Source: Enterococcaceae bacterium OF42-14pH9A (GTDB taxonomy: Bacteria > Bacillota > Bacilli > Lactobacillales > Enterococcaceae). Taken from it: a DNA stretch of 64,000 bases. The stretch covers positions 1,497,338 to 1,561,337 of the forward strand of contig JAQEYU010000001.1 in the NCBI GenBank assembly GCA_027692465.1, given 5' to 3'. The notes under the pieces are model-generated. The model was not told the origin of the DNA. It saw only the letters and a program-made list of their open reading frames with translations, and did no database searches. The position numbers and the translations under genes are program-made. Below are positions 45,596 through 55,424 of the stretch, piece by piece; position 1 is the stretch's first letter; each line of letters begins with the position of its first letter.

Positions 45596-45704
45596 TTATC
45601 AACACGGTTATGCACACTTGACAGATGAGTTATCCACAAAAAGTGGATAACTCTTAGCAAATTGTTGATAAAGTCCAATTCGTTTTAAGAAAGGTTGTGG
45701 ATAA
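45596..45704. promoter_or_regulatory. Cluster of six DnaA boxes before sua5
   Basis: TTATCAACA (45596), TTATGCACA (45608), TTATCCACA (45630), inverse of TTATCCACT (45642), inverse of TTATCAACA (45663) and inverse of TTATCCACA (45696), each 9 bp. Three match TTATNCACA exactly. Two of them form the perfect inverted repeat GAGTTATCCAC-N5-GTGGATAACTC. A further TTATCCACA is at 46038-46046 inside sua5. Confidence 0.8.
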
Positions 45705-45707
45705 ACT

Positions 45708-46742
45708 GTGGAAACAAAACGATATGATGAAGAACAAATCACAGAGGCGGCGGCGGTCCTGACTGCCGGCGGTCTGGTAGCCTTTCCAACTGAAACCGTC
45801 TATGGATTGGGAGCTAATGCCCTTTTGCCGCAAGCTGTGGCACAGGTCTTCCAAGTGAAAGGCCGGCCGCAGGATAACCCGCTGATTGTCCATGTTGCTG
45901 ACTTTCAGCAGGTAAACCAATTTGTGGAAAACTTTCATCCGCTGACGGAAAAAATCGTTGAAAATTTCTGGCCAGGGCCGTTGACACTGATTTTTCCTGT
46001 CAAGGAAGGGGCCTTGCCAAAGGTCGTCACCGGCGGCTTATCCACAGCTGCTTTTCGGATGCCTGACAGTCCCCTGACGCTGGCTTTGATTAAAGCCGCC
46101 GGTGTTCCGCTGGTAGGGCCGAGTGCCAACACTTCCGGCAAACCCAGCCCTACGACAGCCGATCACGTTCTGCATGACATGCAGGGAAAAATCAGCGGCG
46201 TGTTGGACGGCGGCGCCACGCGAATCGGAGTGGAATCTACTGTGCTGGATCTCAGTATGCCTGACGTCCCCCCGACGATTCTGCGTCCCGGTGCTGTCAC
46301 TCGTGAAGTGCTGGAAACCGTCTTGGGGACCTCCATTGCAGTGGATGCCCATCTGGTGCAGGAGAGCGAAACCCCGCGGGCACCCGGTATGAAGTATAAA
46401 CATTATGCACCGGATACCCCGGTCTGGATGGTGCGTTCAGAAGATTGGCCGGCAGTTCTCGAATGGGTAAAGACCAGCGGCAAACGTGTCGGTATCATTG
46501 CCGGTCCCACCATTTCCGAACAGCTGAGGTATGAAGCTGCCGCAGTCTTCATGCTGCCTGAAGACACTGTCGAACAAGCTGCAAAGGGTCTTTTTGCCGG
46601 CCTGCGGGCTTTGGACGAACCGCAACTTGGCCTGGATGCTATCCTGGTAGAGACCTTTTCCGAAACCGGTCTGGGTGCAGCCTATATGAACAGACTCAGT
46701 AAATCGGCCGCCAAGAAATGGTTTGAAACGGGAATGAAGTAA
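45708..46742 (+). CDS. sua5: L-threonylcarbamoyladenylate synthase (Sua5/YwlC long form)
   Basis: A 344-residue protein making threonylcarbamoyl-AMP for the t6A37 modification of ANN-decoding tRNAs. The N-terminal YrdC domain (about 1-200) shows VAFPTETVYGLGANAL, KGRPQDNPLIVHV and GPSANTSGKPSPT; the C-terminal Sua5 domain (about 225-344) is joined by the APGMKYKHYAP linker. The start is GTG at 45708. Only AAAGG about 12 bases upstream serves as ribosome site, and a DnaA box ends four bases before the start, so DnaA could affect expression. Terminator at 46764. Confidence 0.95.
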   Translation: METKRYDEEQITEAAAVLTAGGLVAFPTETVYGLGANALLPQAVAQVFQVKGRPQDNPLIVHVADFQQVNQFVENFHPLTEKIVENFWPGPLTLIFPVKEGALPKVVTGGLSTAAFRMPDSPLTLALIKAAGVPLVGPSANTSGKPSPTTADHVLHDMQGKISGVLDGGATRIGVESTVLDLSMPDVPPTILRPGAVTREVLETVLGTSIAVDAHLVQESETPRAPGMKYKHYAPDTPVWMVRSEDWPAVLEWVKTSGKRVGIIAGPTISEQLRYEAAAVFMLPEDTVEQAAKGLFAGLRALDEPQLGLDAILVETFSETGLGAAYMNRLSKSAAKKWFETGMK

Positions 46743-46763
46743 GGGAAAAGCAATAGATAGAAG

Positions 46764-46798
46764 AACAGCCGCCTTGACATTTGGGCGGCTGTTTTTAT
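46764..46798 (+). terminator. Terminator after sua5
   Basis: ACAGCCGCC and GGGCGGCTGT around an 8-nt loop, then TTTTT. Confidence 0.88.
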
Positions 46799-47156
46799 CT
46801 GCAAAATAACGGTGAATAAGCCAGAATAAAAAGAAATATTTGGATACATAGGCGAAAATATTGGTATATGTAAATTGTTAGTAATGACACGGAAATATGT
46901 TAAAATTATATTAGAAACGTTTTGAGATAACGAACACGAAAAAAAGACAATAAAAAAAGCGCCAAGACAGCGCCACTCAAAAGAGTTGATTACGGTCAAG
47001 CCTTATTTTAACTTGCTGTGTTGTTCTGAATGCTTCCAACAAAACATACAAGGAAACTCGATAATGAGATCACGGAGCCCTCTTTTTTGCGCCTTTTTTC
47101 AAGGCAGATAAATAGAAGGGATTTTGATAGGTATATCCAAAAAAGGAGGGGGAATT
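46799..47156. other. AT-rich upstream region of the cas operon
   Basis: Clearly AT-richer than the core genes on its left. It must hold the cas promoter; candidates lie around TTGTTA (46876) and TTAAAATTATATTAG (46899-46913), but none has ideal spacing. A minus-strand frame of 105 codons has no ribosome site and runs through the sua5 terminator, so I do not call it. Confidence 0.4.
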
Positions 47157-49541
47157 ATGCATATTGCCCATTTTAGAGAGTCAGACGGTGTCATGCAGGA
47201 ACTGGCAGATCATCTTTTGGAAACAGCAGAAATCGCAGAGCACAACGGGACGGTATTGGGCATACCGACGATGTGCCGTTTGACCGGGCTGCTTCATGAT
47301 GCCGGTAAGTTTTCAAACGCTTTTCAGAGTTATATTTTGGCCGCACATGATGGTGAGACGGTCAAGCGAGGCAGTGTGGATCATTCCACGTATGGTGGCC
47401 AAATGATACAAGAATGCGGGGTCACTACGAAATATGAAGTGATGGCACGGGAGATGATCGCAAATGCTATATTTGCCCATCATAATCCTGGTGGGTTGTT
47501 AGACTTCGTTTCCGGAGAAGGTGCTGCCGAGTCTCCTTATCAGGCACGCTGTCAAAAAAATCTGGAAGAATACAGCAGGGTCAAAAGTCTTTTCTTTGAG
47601 ACGATTCTGTCAGAAAAAAAACTGCAGGAATTGCTTGAAAAAGTCGGCAAAGAGTTGGAGATAGTGGATGAAAGAAACGGAAAGTTGGATCGCACAGCAC
47701 AGTTTTTCCTGACGAAGATGGTCTACAGTACACTGTTAGACGGTGACCGACGCAATACGCAGTTATTTGAAGAAGAGAAAAAATACAAAAAAACAGATAC
47801 GAAACAATTATTCACTGAGCTGGCCGAGCGTTTGGAGGAGACATTTAGCGAATTTCAAAACGGTAAACAAACAACTATCAATCAGCTGCGGCAGAAAATG
47901 GCGGATGCCTGCTTGGAAGCCGCCAACAGGGCCACCGGTATTTATACGTTATCGATTCCCACGGGTGGAGGGAAGACGTTGAGCAGTATGCGTTTTGCAT
48001 TGAATCATGCTCTGTCCGCGAACAAACGGAGAATTATCTACATCATTCCTTTCAGTTCGATCATCGAGCAGAATGCGGAGGTGTTTCGGAAAAAGTTGGG
48101 AATTACAGATGCTGAGGTCTTGTTGGAACATCATGCCAATCTCGTAATCGAGTCAGATGATGAATCCGAAGAAAGTGAAAGAAAACAAGCACTGATGCAG
48201 GATAATTGGGACAGTCCAATCATCGTGACGACGATGGTCCGATTTTTAGAAAATGTATTTGCCGGTTCTACTCGTAATCCCCGTAGAATCCATCAACTGC
48301 TGAACAGTATTTTGATTTTTGATGAGATCCAATCACTTCCTCCCAAGTGTTTGTCTATGTTCACCAGTTTGATCAATTTCTTAAAAAATTATGGGAATAC
48401 CACGACCTTATTGTGCACGGCTACGCAACCGACTTTGGAAAAACGGAAAGTCGCTTTGGAAAAGGCTATTGATTCAGAAATTGTTCCCGACTTGCTGGCT
48501 GTAAGCACTGCTTTCGAGCGTGTACAGGTCATTGATAAGACTCTGGATGAGGGATGGCAAGCCCAAGAATTAGCCGATTTTGCTTTGGAGATTGTTGCTG
48601 AAGAACGGAATCTGTTGATGATCCTGAATACCAAAAAGGCCGTACGCAGTGTTTATCAGATGTTATTGGATTCAGATGTGCCTGTCTTTCATTTATCGAC
48701 TGCTATGACACCGAATCATAGAAGCCTAGTATTAGAAACTATCCGAAAGGCATTAGAGCAAAATGAACGGATCATCTGTGTCACCACACCGCTGATCGAA
48801 GCAGGTGTCGATGTCAGTTTCTCCTGTGTTGTGCGCTCGATTTCAGGTTTGGACTCCATTGCACAGGCGGCAGGTCGTTGCAATCGAAACGGCGAATCCT
48901 TACAACCGCAGCCGGTATATCTGGTCAATCCGGTGAGGGAATTGGAAAATATCGACAAAATGGCAGAAATCAAAACAAAGGCCGGGATCACCAGAGAATT
49001 ACTGCAGGACAGAAAGTATCTCAAAGATGAGTCCAGCTTATTGACTCCGGATCTGATGACGCGCTTTTTCGATAAATTCTACCAGCGTATCGAAAAGACT
49101 GGCGAATCGGAATATCTTTTCAATCAAGGATCACAGCAGTTGTTCGAATTGATGTGTAAAAACAGCGAGCGCCGTCATTTTTTCCAATCTACAGAAAGGC
49201 TTAAGGTGCCGACTTGTCTGGTCAGCAGCAGTCAGACGATTGCTAAGCATTTCAAAGTCATCGAGCAGCAGGGAGAATCAGTGTTAGTCGAGTTTGGGGA
49301 TGAAGGAGAAGGATTGGTAGCCGATCTTCTGGGGGCTGATGACATTGTCTTTGATAAAGAATGGTATCAACGGGCCCAAAGGAACAGTTTGAACTTGTAT
49401 CAGCATGAGTTCAGACAATTGCAAAGAGATGGGTTGATTGCGCTGACGGAAGCCGGAATTTATGTTCTTAACAAAAATGGCTATGATCCGCAATACGGAC
49501 TGAATATAGAAGGTGACTCGTTATCCGACTATGCGTTTTAA
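47157..49541 (+). CDS. cas3: CRISPR-associated helicase-nuclease Cas3 (type I-C)
   Basis: A 794-residue single-chain Cas3. The N-terminal HD nuclease (about 15-230) has His19, the HD pair 47-48 in LLHDAGKF, DHSTYGGQ and FAHHNPGG. The SF2 helicase has motif I IPTGGGKT, motif II FDEIQ, and motif VI QAAGRCNRNG. It unwinds and degrades the DNA displaced by Cascade. I chose ATG at 47157 behind AAAGGAGGGGG. First cas gene, but separated from cas5c by 254 bp containing a MITE-like element. Confidence 0.97.
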   Translation: MHIAHFRESDGVMQELADHLLETAEIAEHNGTVLGIPTMCRLTGLLHDAGKFSNAFQSYILAAHDGETVKRGSVDHSTYGGQMIQECGVTTKYEVMAREMIANAIFAHHNPGGLLDFVSGEGAAESPYQARCQKNLEEYSRVKSLFFETILSEKKLQELLEKVGKELEIVDERNGKLDRTAQFFLTKMVYSTLLDGDRRNTQLFEEEKKYKKTDTKQLFTELAERLEETFSEFQNGKQTTINQLRQKMADACLEAANRATGIYTLSIPTGGGKTLSSMRFALNHALSANKRRIIYIIPFSSIIEQNAEVFRKKLGITDAEVLLEHHANLVIESDDESEESERKQALMQDNWDSPIIVTTMVRFLENVFAGSTRNPRRIHQLLNSILIFDEIQSLPPKCLSMFTSLINFLKNYGNTTTLLCTATQPTLEKRKVALEKAIDSEIVPDLLAVSTAFERVQVIDKTLDEGWQAQELADFALEIVAEERNLLMILNTKKAVRSVYQMLLDSDVPVFHLSTAMTPNHRSLVLETIRKALEQNERIICVTTPLIEAGVDVSFSCVVRSISGLDSIAQAAGRCNRNGESLQPQPVYLVNPVRELENIDKMAEIKTKAGITRELLQDRKYLKDESSLLTPDLMTRFFDKFYQRIEKTGESEYLFNQGSQQLFELMCKNSERRHFFQSTERLKVPTCLVSSSQTIAKHFKVIEQQGESVLVEFGDEGEGLVADLLGADDIVFDKEWYQRAQRNSLNLYQHEFRQLQRDGLIALTEAGIYVLNKNGYDPQYGLNIEGDSLSDYAF

Positions 49542-49601
49542 TAACACAGCATTGAAAACGCTTTTCCAAAATTGCTTTTTTTGATATAGTCGAATCAGTA
49601 A

Positions 49602-49760
49602 GGTGTGTGTGGAAACACCTGGTGGGCCCCATATTTTTCAGAACCTGCCGGAATTAAGGGGTAACCCACAGATTATATGATGCAAAAGCTGCGCAATTAC
49701 GAGGCAGACTGAGATAAAAGAGATCAAACGGCTACCGCGGAGATGTTCAGACACACCCTG
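49602..49760. repeat. MITE-like dispersed element, copy 2, inside the cas operon (159 bp)
   Basis: Ends GGTGTGTGTGGAAACACC (49602) and the imperfect inverse ATGTTCAGACACACCC (to 49760). Internal blocks CCTGCCGGAATTAAGG and GCTGC-N3-TTACGA match copy 3. It has the same length as copy 1. It fills most of the cas3-cas5c gap and would form a large RNA hairpin in the cas mRNA. Confidence 0.7.
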
Positions 49761-49795
49761 ATATTTATAAAATGTTTTTGGAAGGAGGGAGTTTG

Positions 49796-50521
49796 TTGAA
49801 AAATCAGATTTGTTTTCGTGTGTATGGGAAATACGGGCTGTTCACAGACCCGTTAACCAAGTTGGGGGGCGAGAAGTCCAGCTATCCAGTACCTACTTAC
49901 CAAGCATTAAAAGGGATCGCGGAATCGATTTATTGGAAGCCGACCATTGTGTATATCGTCGATGAAGTTCGGGTGGTTAATCCTATTCGAATGGAATCGA
50001 AAGGAATTCGTCCACTGGTTTTCAATAACATATCCAGCAGTAATCTGGCGTATTACAGTTATTTAAGAAATCCAGTCTACGAAGTGAAAGTGCATTTTGA
50101 GTTCAATCAGCAGCGGCCCGATTTACGGAAAGATTACAATGAAAATAAGCATTATCAGATTTTAAAACGATCTTTGGCTAAGGGGGGCCGCCGCGATATC
50201 TTTCTGGGTGCCAGAGAGTGTCAGGGATATGTTGAACCATGTGAATTTGGGGAAGGGGTCGGAGCTTATGATAACGATGAAAATCCACAATATTTCGGAA
50301 CCATGGTGCACGGCTTATCCTATCCTGATGAGACCGGCATAGATGAATTGCAAGTGCGGCTTTGGCAACCAAAAATGGAGCGGGGCGTGATCGTTTTTCC
50401 ACGGCCGGAGGAATGTAAGCTTGTTCGGACAGTGACGAAAATGAAGGCAAAAGAGTTCACCTTATCAGATATCCAATCAGCAGATGACCTGCTTCAGGAG
50501 CTGGAGGTGGAGAGAAATTGA
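49796..50521 (+). CDS. cas5c: Cas5c, crRNA-processing Cascade subunit (type I-C)
   Basis: A 241-residue RAMP protein. In type I-C Cas5 replaces Cas6: it cuts the pre-crRNA at the base of the repeat hairpin and stays on the 5' handle. Family features are the [10 protein letters not shown] start, [18 protein letters not shown], and [17 protein letters not shown]. The best start is TTG at 49796, with AAGGAGG seven bases upstream; ATG at 49772 overlaps that site and is less likely. The stop overlaps the cas8c start by 4 bp. Confidence 0.94.
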   Translation: MKNQICFRVYGKYGLFTDPLTKLGGEKSSYPVPTYQALKGIAESIYWKPTIVYIVDEVRVVNPIRMESKGIRPLVFNNISSSNLAYYSYLRNPVYEVKVHFEFNQQRPDLRKDYNENKHYQILKRSLAKGGRRDIFLGARECQGYVEPCEFGEGVGAYDNDENPQYFGTMVHGLSYPDETGIDELQVRLWQPKMERGVIVFPRPEECKLVRTVTKMKAKEFTLSDIQSADDLLQELEVERN

Positions 50522-52407
50522 CTTGGATCGCAGACTTATATGAAACTTATGAAGCAAATCAAGATCAGGTCGGTAAGATGCTGATACGAAAAAATCAGCA
50601 GTTCTCTTTGTTGCCGGTGGGACATGCGTATCGAAATGTACAAATTGAAGTACAGGTTACGCCGGAGGGAGAGTTCTTTGATGCCCGAGTGTTGAGTAAA
50701 GAAGAAGCGCCAACCGTCATTCCTGTTACTGAATCTTCTGGTGGCAGGACCAGCAGCCCTGTGCCACACCCACTCCATGACGGATTGAAATATGTTGCCG
50801 GTGACTTTGAGCAATATGCAGACACCAAAAAGAAGAAGCCCACACCTCATGAAATGTACATGGCGCAGTTGCAGCAATGGGCAGATCACGATCCTCGTGT
50901 TGCGGGTATTTATAAGTATTTGCAAAAGAATCGCTTGATCAAAGACTTGGTTGAAAAAAAGATTTTGTTCATTGACGAGACTGGTAAATTGTTGCCTAAA
51001 TGGTCAAAAGAGTTGACAGAAAAAATGGGATACAAACCGCCATTGTTCGATGTCTTAGCAGGAAGTCAAGATTCTGCCATGGTTCGTTTCACGATTCATG
51101 ATCCACGGGGAAATGCGGACGAGCTTCCGTTGTGGGAGGATCCTGAAATTGCAAATTCTGCAATCAGAGAATTTTCCGGTGGGCAGGAAGGAATTGACTA
51201 CGTGACCGGAAAAGCAATGCCTGTTACAGAGGCTCATGCATCCGGTTTGCGTTACGGAGGGGATATGGCAAAATTGATCTCCGCTAATGACGCAGTAAAT
51301 TTCACTTATCGAGGGCGATTTAGCGACAAATCGCAAGTTGCCGGTGTCGGTTATGAGGTATCACAAAAAGCCCATAATGCACTTAAGTGGCTGATCATCA
51401 AACAGGGAATCGTACGTGATGGTCGTGTCTATCTGGTATGGGGACAGTCCTTGCCTGAGCGATTTACTCCTTTGGCAGGAGGGCTGGATCTTTTTGAGGA
51501 CGACGATTTGGAGGATGATCATAATTTTCCAAATACACAAGAAGAGTTCGCGAAGCTGCTGAAGCGGGCAATATATGGAAAGAACGAGAGCTTGGTGATT
51601 GCAGATAAAGTGAATATCATGATTTTAGACAATGCAACACCGGGGCGAATCGGGATTTTATACTATAATTCTACTGATCAAAAACAATATTTGACGCGCA
51701 TCGAAAATTGGCAGCAGCAGGCATCGTGGCGACACACTTATTTTGTGAACAAGCAGCCGAGACACTATTACGGAGCGCCTAATCTGTATGATATCGCAAA
51801 AGCGGCTTTTGGGGAAAATGCCAATAAGACAGTCTTAAACAATGCGACTACTGCCTTGTTCACCTGCGTAGTCGAAAATAAAAAAGTTCCTTACGATCTG
51901 ATGTCCAAATTGGCTCATCGGGTTTCAAATCCTGCCAGTTTTGAACAAAATTGGCAATGGCGCAAAGCGTTGGAAATCGCCTGTTCAATGGTAAATAATT
52001 ACTTTTTCCGCGATAAAGGAGGATGTTCAGTGAGTCTCGATAAAGAAAGAAAAGAACGTAATTATCTCTTTGGACGGTTACTGGCGGTCAGTCACGTCCT
52101 TGAAAGCGAAGTCCTGAAAAATCAGGGAGTTTCCGGACGTTCGACCAGTGCCGAACGATATATGAATGCGTTCAGCATGCATCCGGTAAAAACGTGGATG
52201 ATCATTCGGAAGAATCTGCAACCGTATATTGATCGTTTACGGCCGAATCAAAAAATTTTTTATGACAAATTGTTTACTGAGATCATGGATCAGTTTGACC
52301 CGGATACTTACACAGACAAAGCACTGGATGGGCGCTATCTGCTAGGCTACTATAGTCAAGAATATGCGATCTATCATAAACAACCGGTCAAAGAGGAGGA
52401 AGAATAA
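50518..52407 (+). CDS. cas8c: Cas8c (Csd1), large Cascade subunit (type I-C)
   Basis: A 629-residue large subunit, which in type I-C recognises the PAM and carries an internal start for the small subunit Cas11c (known for this subtype). It begins with TTG at 50518 in a TTGA overlap with the cas5c stop, behind GGAGG. Family features are [10 protein letters not shown] at the start, [13 protein letters not shown], and [18 protein letters not shown] candidate internal start for Cas11c would lie in the last 130 codons, for example downstream of the GGAGGATGTTCAGTG sequence near 52019-52033, giving a roughly 125-residue product. Confidence 0.95.
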   Translation: MTWIADLYETYEANQDQVGKMLIRKNQQFSLLPVGHAYRNVQIEVQVTPEGEFFDARVLSKEEAPTVIPVTESSGGRTSSPVPHPLHDGLKYVAGDFEQYADTKKKKPTPHEMYMAQLQQWADHDPRVAGIYKYLQKNRLIKDLVEKKILFIDETGKLLPKWSKELTEKMGYKPPLFDVLAGSQDSAMVRFTIHDPRGNADELPLWEDPEIANSAIREFSGGQEGIDYVTGKAMPVTEAHASGLRYGGDMAKLISANDAVNFTYRGRFSDKSQVAGVGYEVSQKAHNALKWLIIKQGIVRDGRVYLVWGQSLPERFTPLAGGLDLFEDDDLEDDHNFPNTQEEFAKLLKRAIYGKNESLVIADKVNIMILDNATPGRIGILYYNSTDQKQYLTRIENWQQQASWRHTYFVNKQPRHYYGAPNLYDIAKAAFGENANKTVLNNATTALFTCVVENKKVPYDLMSKLAHRVSNPASFEQNWQWRKALEIACSMVNNYFFRDKGGCSVSLDKERKERNYLFGRLLAVSHVLESEVLKNQGVSGRSTSAERYMNAFSMHPVKTWMIIRKNLQPYIDRLRPNQKIFYDKLFTEIMDQFDPDTYTDKALDGRYLLGYYSQEYAIYHKQPVKEEEE

Positions 52408-52408
52408 G

Positions 52409-53266
52409 ATGAGCTTGCAGAACAAATACGATTTTAAGGTGATTTTTTCAGTGAAAAATGCGAATCCAAATGGCGATCCATTAAACGGAAATCGACCACG
52501 ACAGGATTTTGAAGGGTTTGGCGAAGTCTCTGATGTTGCGATCAAACGCAAGATCCGTAACCGACTGCAGGATCTGGGAGAGCGGATTTTTATCCAATCC
52601 AATGACCGTGCCGATGACGGCTTCACCAATCTGAAGGATCGTGCTGAAAGTGTCGATACACTGAAAAAAATTCTCGGTGATAAGAAAAAAGCTGATGCTG
52701 ATGCATTTGCAAAAATTGCCTGTGAGAATTGGTTCGATGTTCGAGCTTTTGGACAGGTTTTTGCCTTTTCAGGAACACAGGTGTCAGTAGGGGTACGCGG
52801 GCCGGTGTCAGTTCAATTGGCTGAGAGTGTGGAGCCGGTGGAGATCACTTCTATGCAAATCACGAAGAGTGTCAATTCAGTTCCGGGAGATGGTAAAGGA
52901 TCGGACACGATGGGAACCAAGCATTTCGTCAGCAACGGCCTTTATACGTTCAATGGAAGTATTAATCCGCAGTTGGCTGAAAAAACCGGCTTTACTGATG
53001 AAGATGCTGAAAAAGTATTGGAAGCATTGAAATCTTTGTTTGAAAATGACGCTTCAGCTGCCAGACCGGATGGCTCAATGACTGTTGAGAAAGTTTATTG
53101 GTGGAAACATCCAAGTAAATCAGGTGCGTATCCGTCAGCGAAAGTCCATCGTTCCATTAAACTGGCTAAAAAAGCAGCTATCGATGTTCCACGATCTATC
53201 GAGGATTATGATATTGAAGTGGAGAACTTGGAGCAACTGCCGGTTCAGGAATTCGACGGTATCTGA
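52409..53266 (+). CDS. cas7c: Cas7c (Csd2), Cascade backbone subunit (type I-C)
   Basis: A 285-residue Cas7 protein forming the helical filament along the crRNA. Family features are VIFSVKNANPNGDPLNGNRP at the start, AFGQVFAFSG and GVRGPVSVQ. ATG at 52409 with AGAGGAGG, one base after the cas8c stop. The order cas5-cas8-cas7 is canonical for I-C. Confidence 0.97.
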   Translation: MSLQNKYDFKVIFSVKNANPNGDPLNGNRPRQDFEGFGEVSDVAIKRKIRNRLQDLGERIFIQSNDRADDGFTNLKDRAESVDTLKKILGDKKKADADAFAKIACENWFDVRAFGQVFAFSGTQVSVGVRGPVSVQLAESVEPVEITSMQITKSVNSVPGDGKGSDTMGTKHFVSNGLYTFNGSINPQLAEKTGFTDEDAEKVLEALKSLFENDASAARPDGSMTVEKVYWWKHPSKSGAYPSAKVHRSIKLAKKAAIDVPRSIEDYDIEVENLEQLPVQEFDGI

Positions 53267-53268
53267 GG

Positions 53269-53922
53269 ATGTATCAGGAAGAGGATTTCTTGATGATTTC
53301 AGGCATCCAGCATTTTGTTTTTTGCAAACGCCAATGGGCACTGATCCATATCGAACAGCAATGGGCAGAAAATACTCTAACAGTTGAAGGTAGTCATCTG
53401 CATGAAAAAGCTGATCAGCCTTTTATTAGGGAAAAACGGAACGACCGGCTGATCGTACGGGCTCTGCCGATTCACTCCCGCGAATTGGGGATAAGCGGTA
53501 TTTGTGATGTGGTCGAATTTATCCGTGATGACAGCGGCGTGATGGTACCTAAATACCAGGATCGTTTTCTGGTAAATCCCGTGGAGTATAAGCGTGGCAA
53601 ACAAAAGCCGGATCTCAGCGATGAATTGCAGTTGACAGCACAAGCCTTTTGTTTGAATGAAATGCTGGCTGCCGAGATCGACAAAGGGGCGCTCTTTTAT
53701 TTTGAAACACGTAATCGAATCACAGTTGAAATCACTGAAGAAAAATTTGAGAAATTGCGGGAAGTTACGACTGAAATGCACGATTACTGGCGCAGGAGAT
53801 GGACACCAACAGTCAAAATCACCAAAAAATGTGAGCGGTGCTCATTGAAAGATGTGTGTCTGCCGGTGCTTTCAAAAAAAGAATCGGTCGCATCTTATCT
53901 GAAGCGGAGGCTGGCGGAATGA
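53269..53922 (+). CDS. cas4: Cas4 adaptation nuclease
   Basis: A 217-residue RecB-like nuclease that trims prespacers and fixes PAM orientation together with Cas1-Cas2. The Fe-S cysteines are Cys19 and the C-terminal trio Cys188, Cys191 and Cys197; nuclease residues are Asp80 (GICDVVEF), Glu106 and Lys108 (PVEYKRG). I kept the ATG at 53269 because Cas4c proteins carry this EEDFLMISGIQHF beginning, although its ribosome site is poor; ATG at 53293 with AGAGG is the alternative. Confidence 0.96.
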   Translation: MYQEEDFLMISGIQHFVFCKRQWALIHIEQQWAENTLTVEGSHLHEKADQPFIREKRNDRLIVRALPIHSRELGISGICDVVEFIRDDSGVMVPKYQDRFLVNPVEYKRGKQKPDLSDELQLTAQAFCLNEMLAAEIDKGALFYFETRNRITVEITEEKFEKLREVTTEMHDYWRRRWTPTVKITKKCERCSLKDVCLPVLSKKESVASYLKRRLAE

Positions 53923-54953
53923 GAAAACTTCAGAATACCGTTTTTATTACTACTCCGGATTTGTATTTGCGTCTGGACGGTGCAAATTTGGTGGTTTGGA
54001 ACCAAGAAGACCGGGTAGGCAGAATCCCGCTTCACAATCTGGAAGGGATTGTAACCAATAATTATGTTGGTATGAGTCCGGCCTTGATGGGGGAATGCAT
54101 GAAGCGTAATATTGCTGTCTCTTTTTTGACCTCAGGGGGTAAATTCCAATGTCGTGTGGTAGGACCGACTTTTGGAAATGTACTTTTGCGCAAGAAGCAG
54201 TACTTGGTGTCTGAATCAGAGCCGGAAAGCTTGACCGTGGCCAGAAATTTTATTATAGGTAAGTTGTATAACCAACGTTGGATATTGGAGAGGTTCACTA
54301 GGGACCATGAGTTGCGGATCGATCAGGCACTGTTCAAACAGGTTTCATCGGAGCTGAAGGAGGGAATTAGTGCGATCCGTTCGCAAGTGACTGACTTGGA
54401 TACTTTGCGAGGAATTGAGGGCCAGTTGGCCAGTCGTTACTTTTTTATCTTCGATCAGATGATTTTGCAGCAAAGAGGGGACTTCCGTTTTAATAGTCGC
54501 AGTAGACGGCCGCCTTTGGATCCCGTGAATGCTCTGCTTTCTTTTTCATATTCGCTACTAACCCATGATTGTGCAGCTGCATTGGAGTCGGTCGGTTTGG
54601 ATCCTTATGTTGGTTTTATGCATCAAGATCGTCCCGGCCGATTGTCTCTGGCACTGGATTTAGTGGAGGAGCTGCGTGGTGTCTATGCAGATCGTTTTTG
54701 TCTCGGATTGATCAATCGCAAGGTATTGAACAAGAAGCATTTTTTGGAAAAAGAGAGTGGTGCTGTTCTTTTGACAGACGAGGGAAGGAAAATATTTTTT
54801 GACGCCTGGCAGACAAAAAAGAATGAAAAGATGCAACATCCTTTTCTTGGGGAACAGATACAATGGGGGCTTGTCCCGTATGTACAGGCGTTATTACTTG
54901 CCAGGTACTTGCGGGGTGATCTGGATGAATATCCGCCTTTTCTTTGGAAGTAG
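53919..54953 (+). CDS. cas1: Cas1 integrase
   Basis: A 344-residue Cas1c. Metal-binding residues are Glu167 (RGIEGQLASRY), His235 (GFMHQDRPGRLS) and Glu250/251 (LDLVEELR). It inserts new spacers at the leader end together with Cas2. ATG at 53919 overlaps the cas4 stop (ATGA), with GGAGG ten bases upstream. The catalytic set is complete, so adaptation should be functional. Confidence 0.97.
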   Translation: MRKLQNTVFITTPDLYLRLDGANLVVWNQEDRVGRIPLHNLEGIVTNNYVGMSPALMGECMKRNIAVSFLTSGGKFQCRVVGPTFGNVLLRKKQYLVSESEPESLTVARNFIIGKLYNQRWILERFTRDHELRIDQALFKQVSSELKEGISAIRSQVTDLDTLRGIEGQLASRYFFIFDQMILQQRGDFRFNSRSRRPPLDPVNALLSFSYSLLTHDCAAALESVGLDPYVGFMHQDRPGRLSLALDLVEELRGVYADRFCLGLINRKVLNKKHFLEKESGAVLLTDEGRKIFFDAWQTKKNEKMQHPFLGEQIQWGLVPYVQALLLARYLRGDLDEYPPFLWK

Positions 54954-54962
54954 GTGCTCAAA

Positions 54963-55253
54963 ATGATGATATTAGTAACCTATGATGTTTCAACGATTGA
55001 TCGTAAAGGGAGCAGGAGACTTCGGAAAATTGCGAAAATCTGTCAAGATTACGGCGTCCGTGTGCAGAACTCAGTCTTTGAATGCGTTGTAGATCAAACT
55101 GAATATACACAGTTAAAAATCAAACTTTTACAAATAATTGATGAGAGCGAAGACTCCTTGCGCATATACCGTTTGGGTAAGCAATATAAGTCTAAGGTTG
55201 AACATTTTGGCATCAAGGAAGCGATTCAAGTTGAAGATACACTGATTTTCTAG
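54963..55253 (+). CDS. cas2: Cas2 adaptation subunit
   Basis: A 96-residue ferredoxin-fold protein that bridges two Cas1 dimers. The beginning MMILVTYDVST (Asp8), QNSVFECVVD and the end VEDTLIF are characteristic of Cas2c. I chose ATG at 54963 with AGGTG upstream; GTG at 54954 and ATG at 54966 are alternatives. Last cas gene. Confidence 0.95.
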   Translation: MMILVTYDVSTIDRKGSRRLRKIAKICQDYGVRVQNSVFECVVDQTEYTQLKIKLLQIIDESEDSLRIYRLGKQYKSKVEHFGIKEAIQVEDTLIF

Positions 55254-55266
55254 AAATGGTCAATAT

Positions 55267-55321
55267 GGTGCGAACCGGAGGCACACAGGTTTTTCCTGCA
55301 GGGTTCGCACCTGTTTCTTTT
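55267..55321 (+). terminator. Hairpin after cas2 at the start of the CRISPR leader
   Basis: GGTGCGAACC and GGTTCGCACC close a loop of about 25 nt; TGTTTCTTTT follows. Comparable GGTGCGAACC hairpins after cas2 are, to my recollection, common in type I-C loci. It probably ends cas mRNA and marks the leader boundary. Confidence 0.65.
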
Positions 55322-55424
55322 AGTATCTATTGATTTGTGAGGATATTCATATGATTTTTTAGTTAACTGATAATCATGTGCACAGAAATAAACAAAAGTG
55401 AGGGGATATCTACTCATTTTTGCG
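55322..55424 (+). promoter_or_regulatory. CRISPR leader
   Basis: AT-rich 103 bp between the post-cas2 hairpin and the first repeat. It should contain the array promoter and Cas1-Cas2 recognition sequence; GTGAGGGGATATCTACTC lies directly before repeat 1. Spacers nearest this end are the newest. Confidence 0.7.

Noticed and set aside
46682..46999. 105-codon minus-strand frame between sua5 and cas3
   Set aside because: Overlaps the sua5 end and terminator, TTG start without ribosome site, low-complexity hydrophobic product.
43472..49941. A 19-nt identity (GAATCGATTTATTGGAAGC) between the tdk-prfA gap and cas5c coding sequence
   Set aside because: Similarity stops abruptly on both sides and the cas5c segment is conserved coding sequence, so chance is the simplest explanation.
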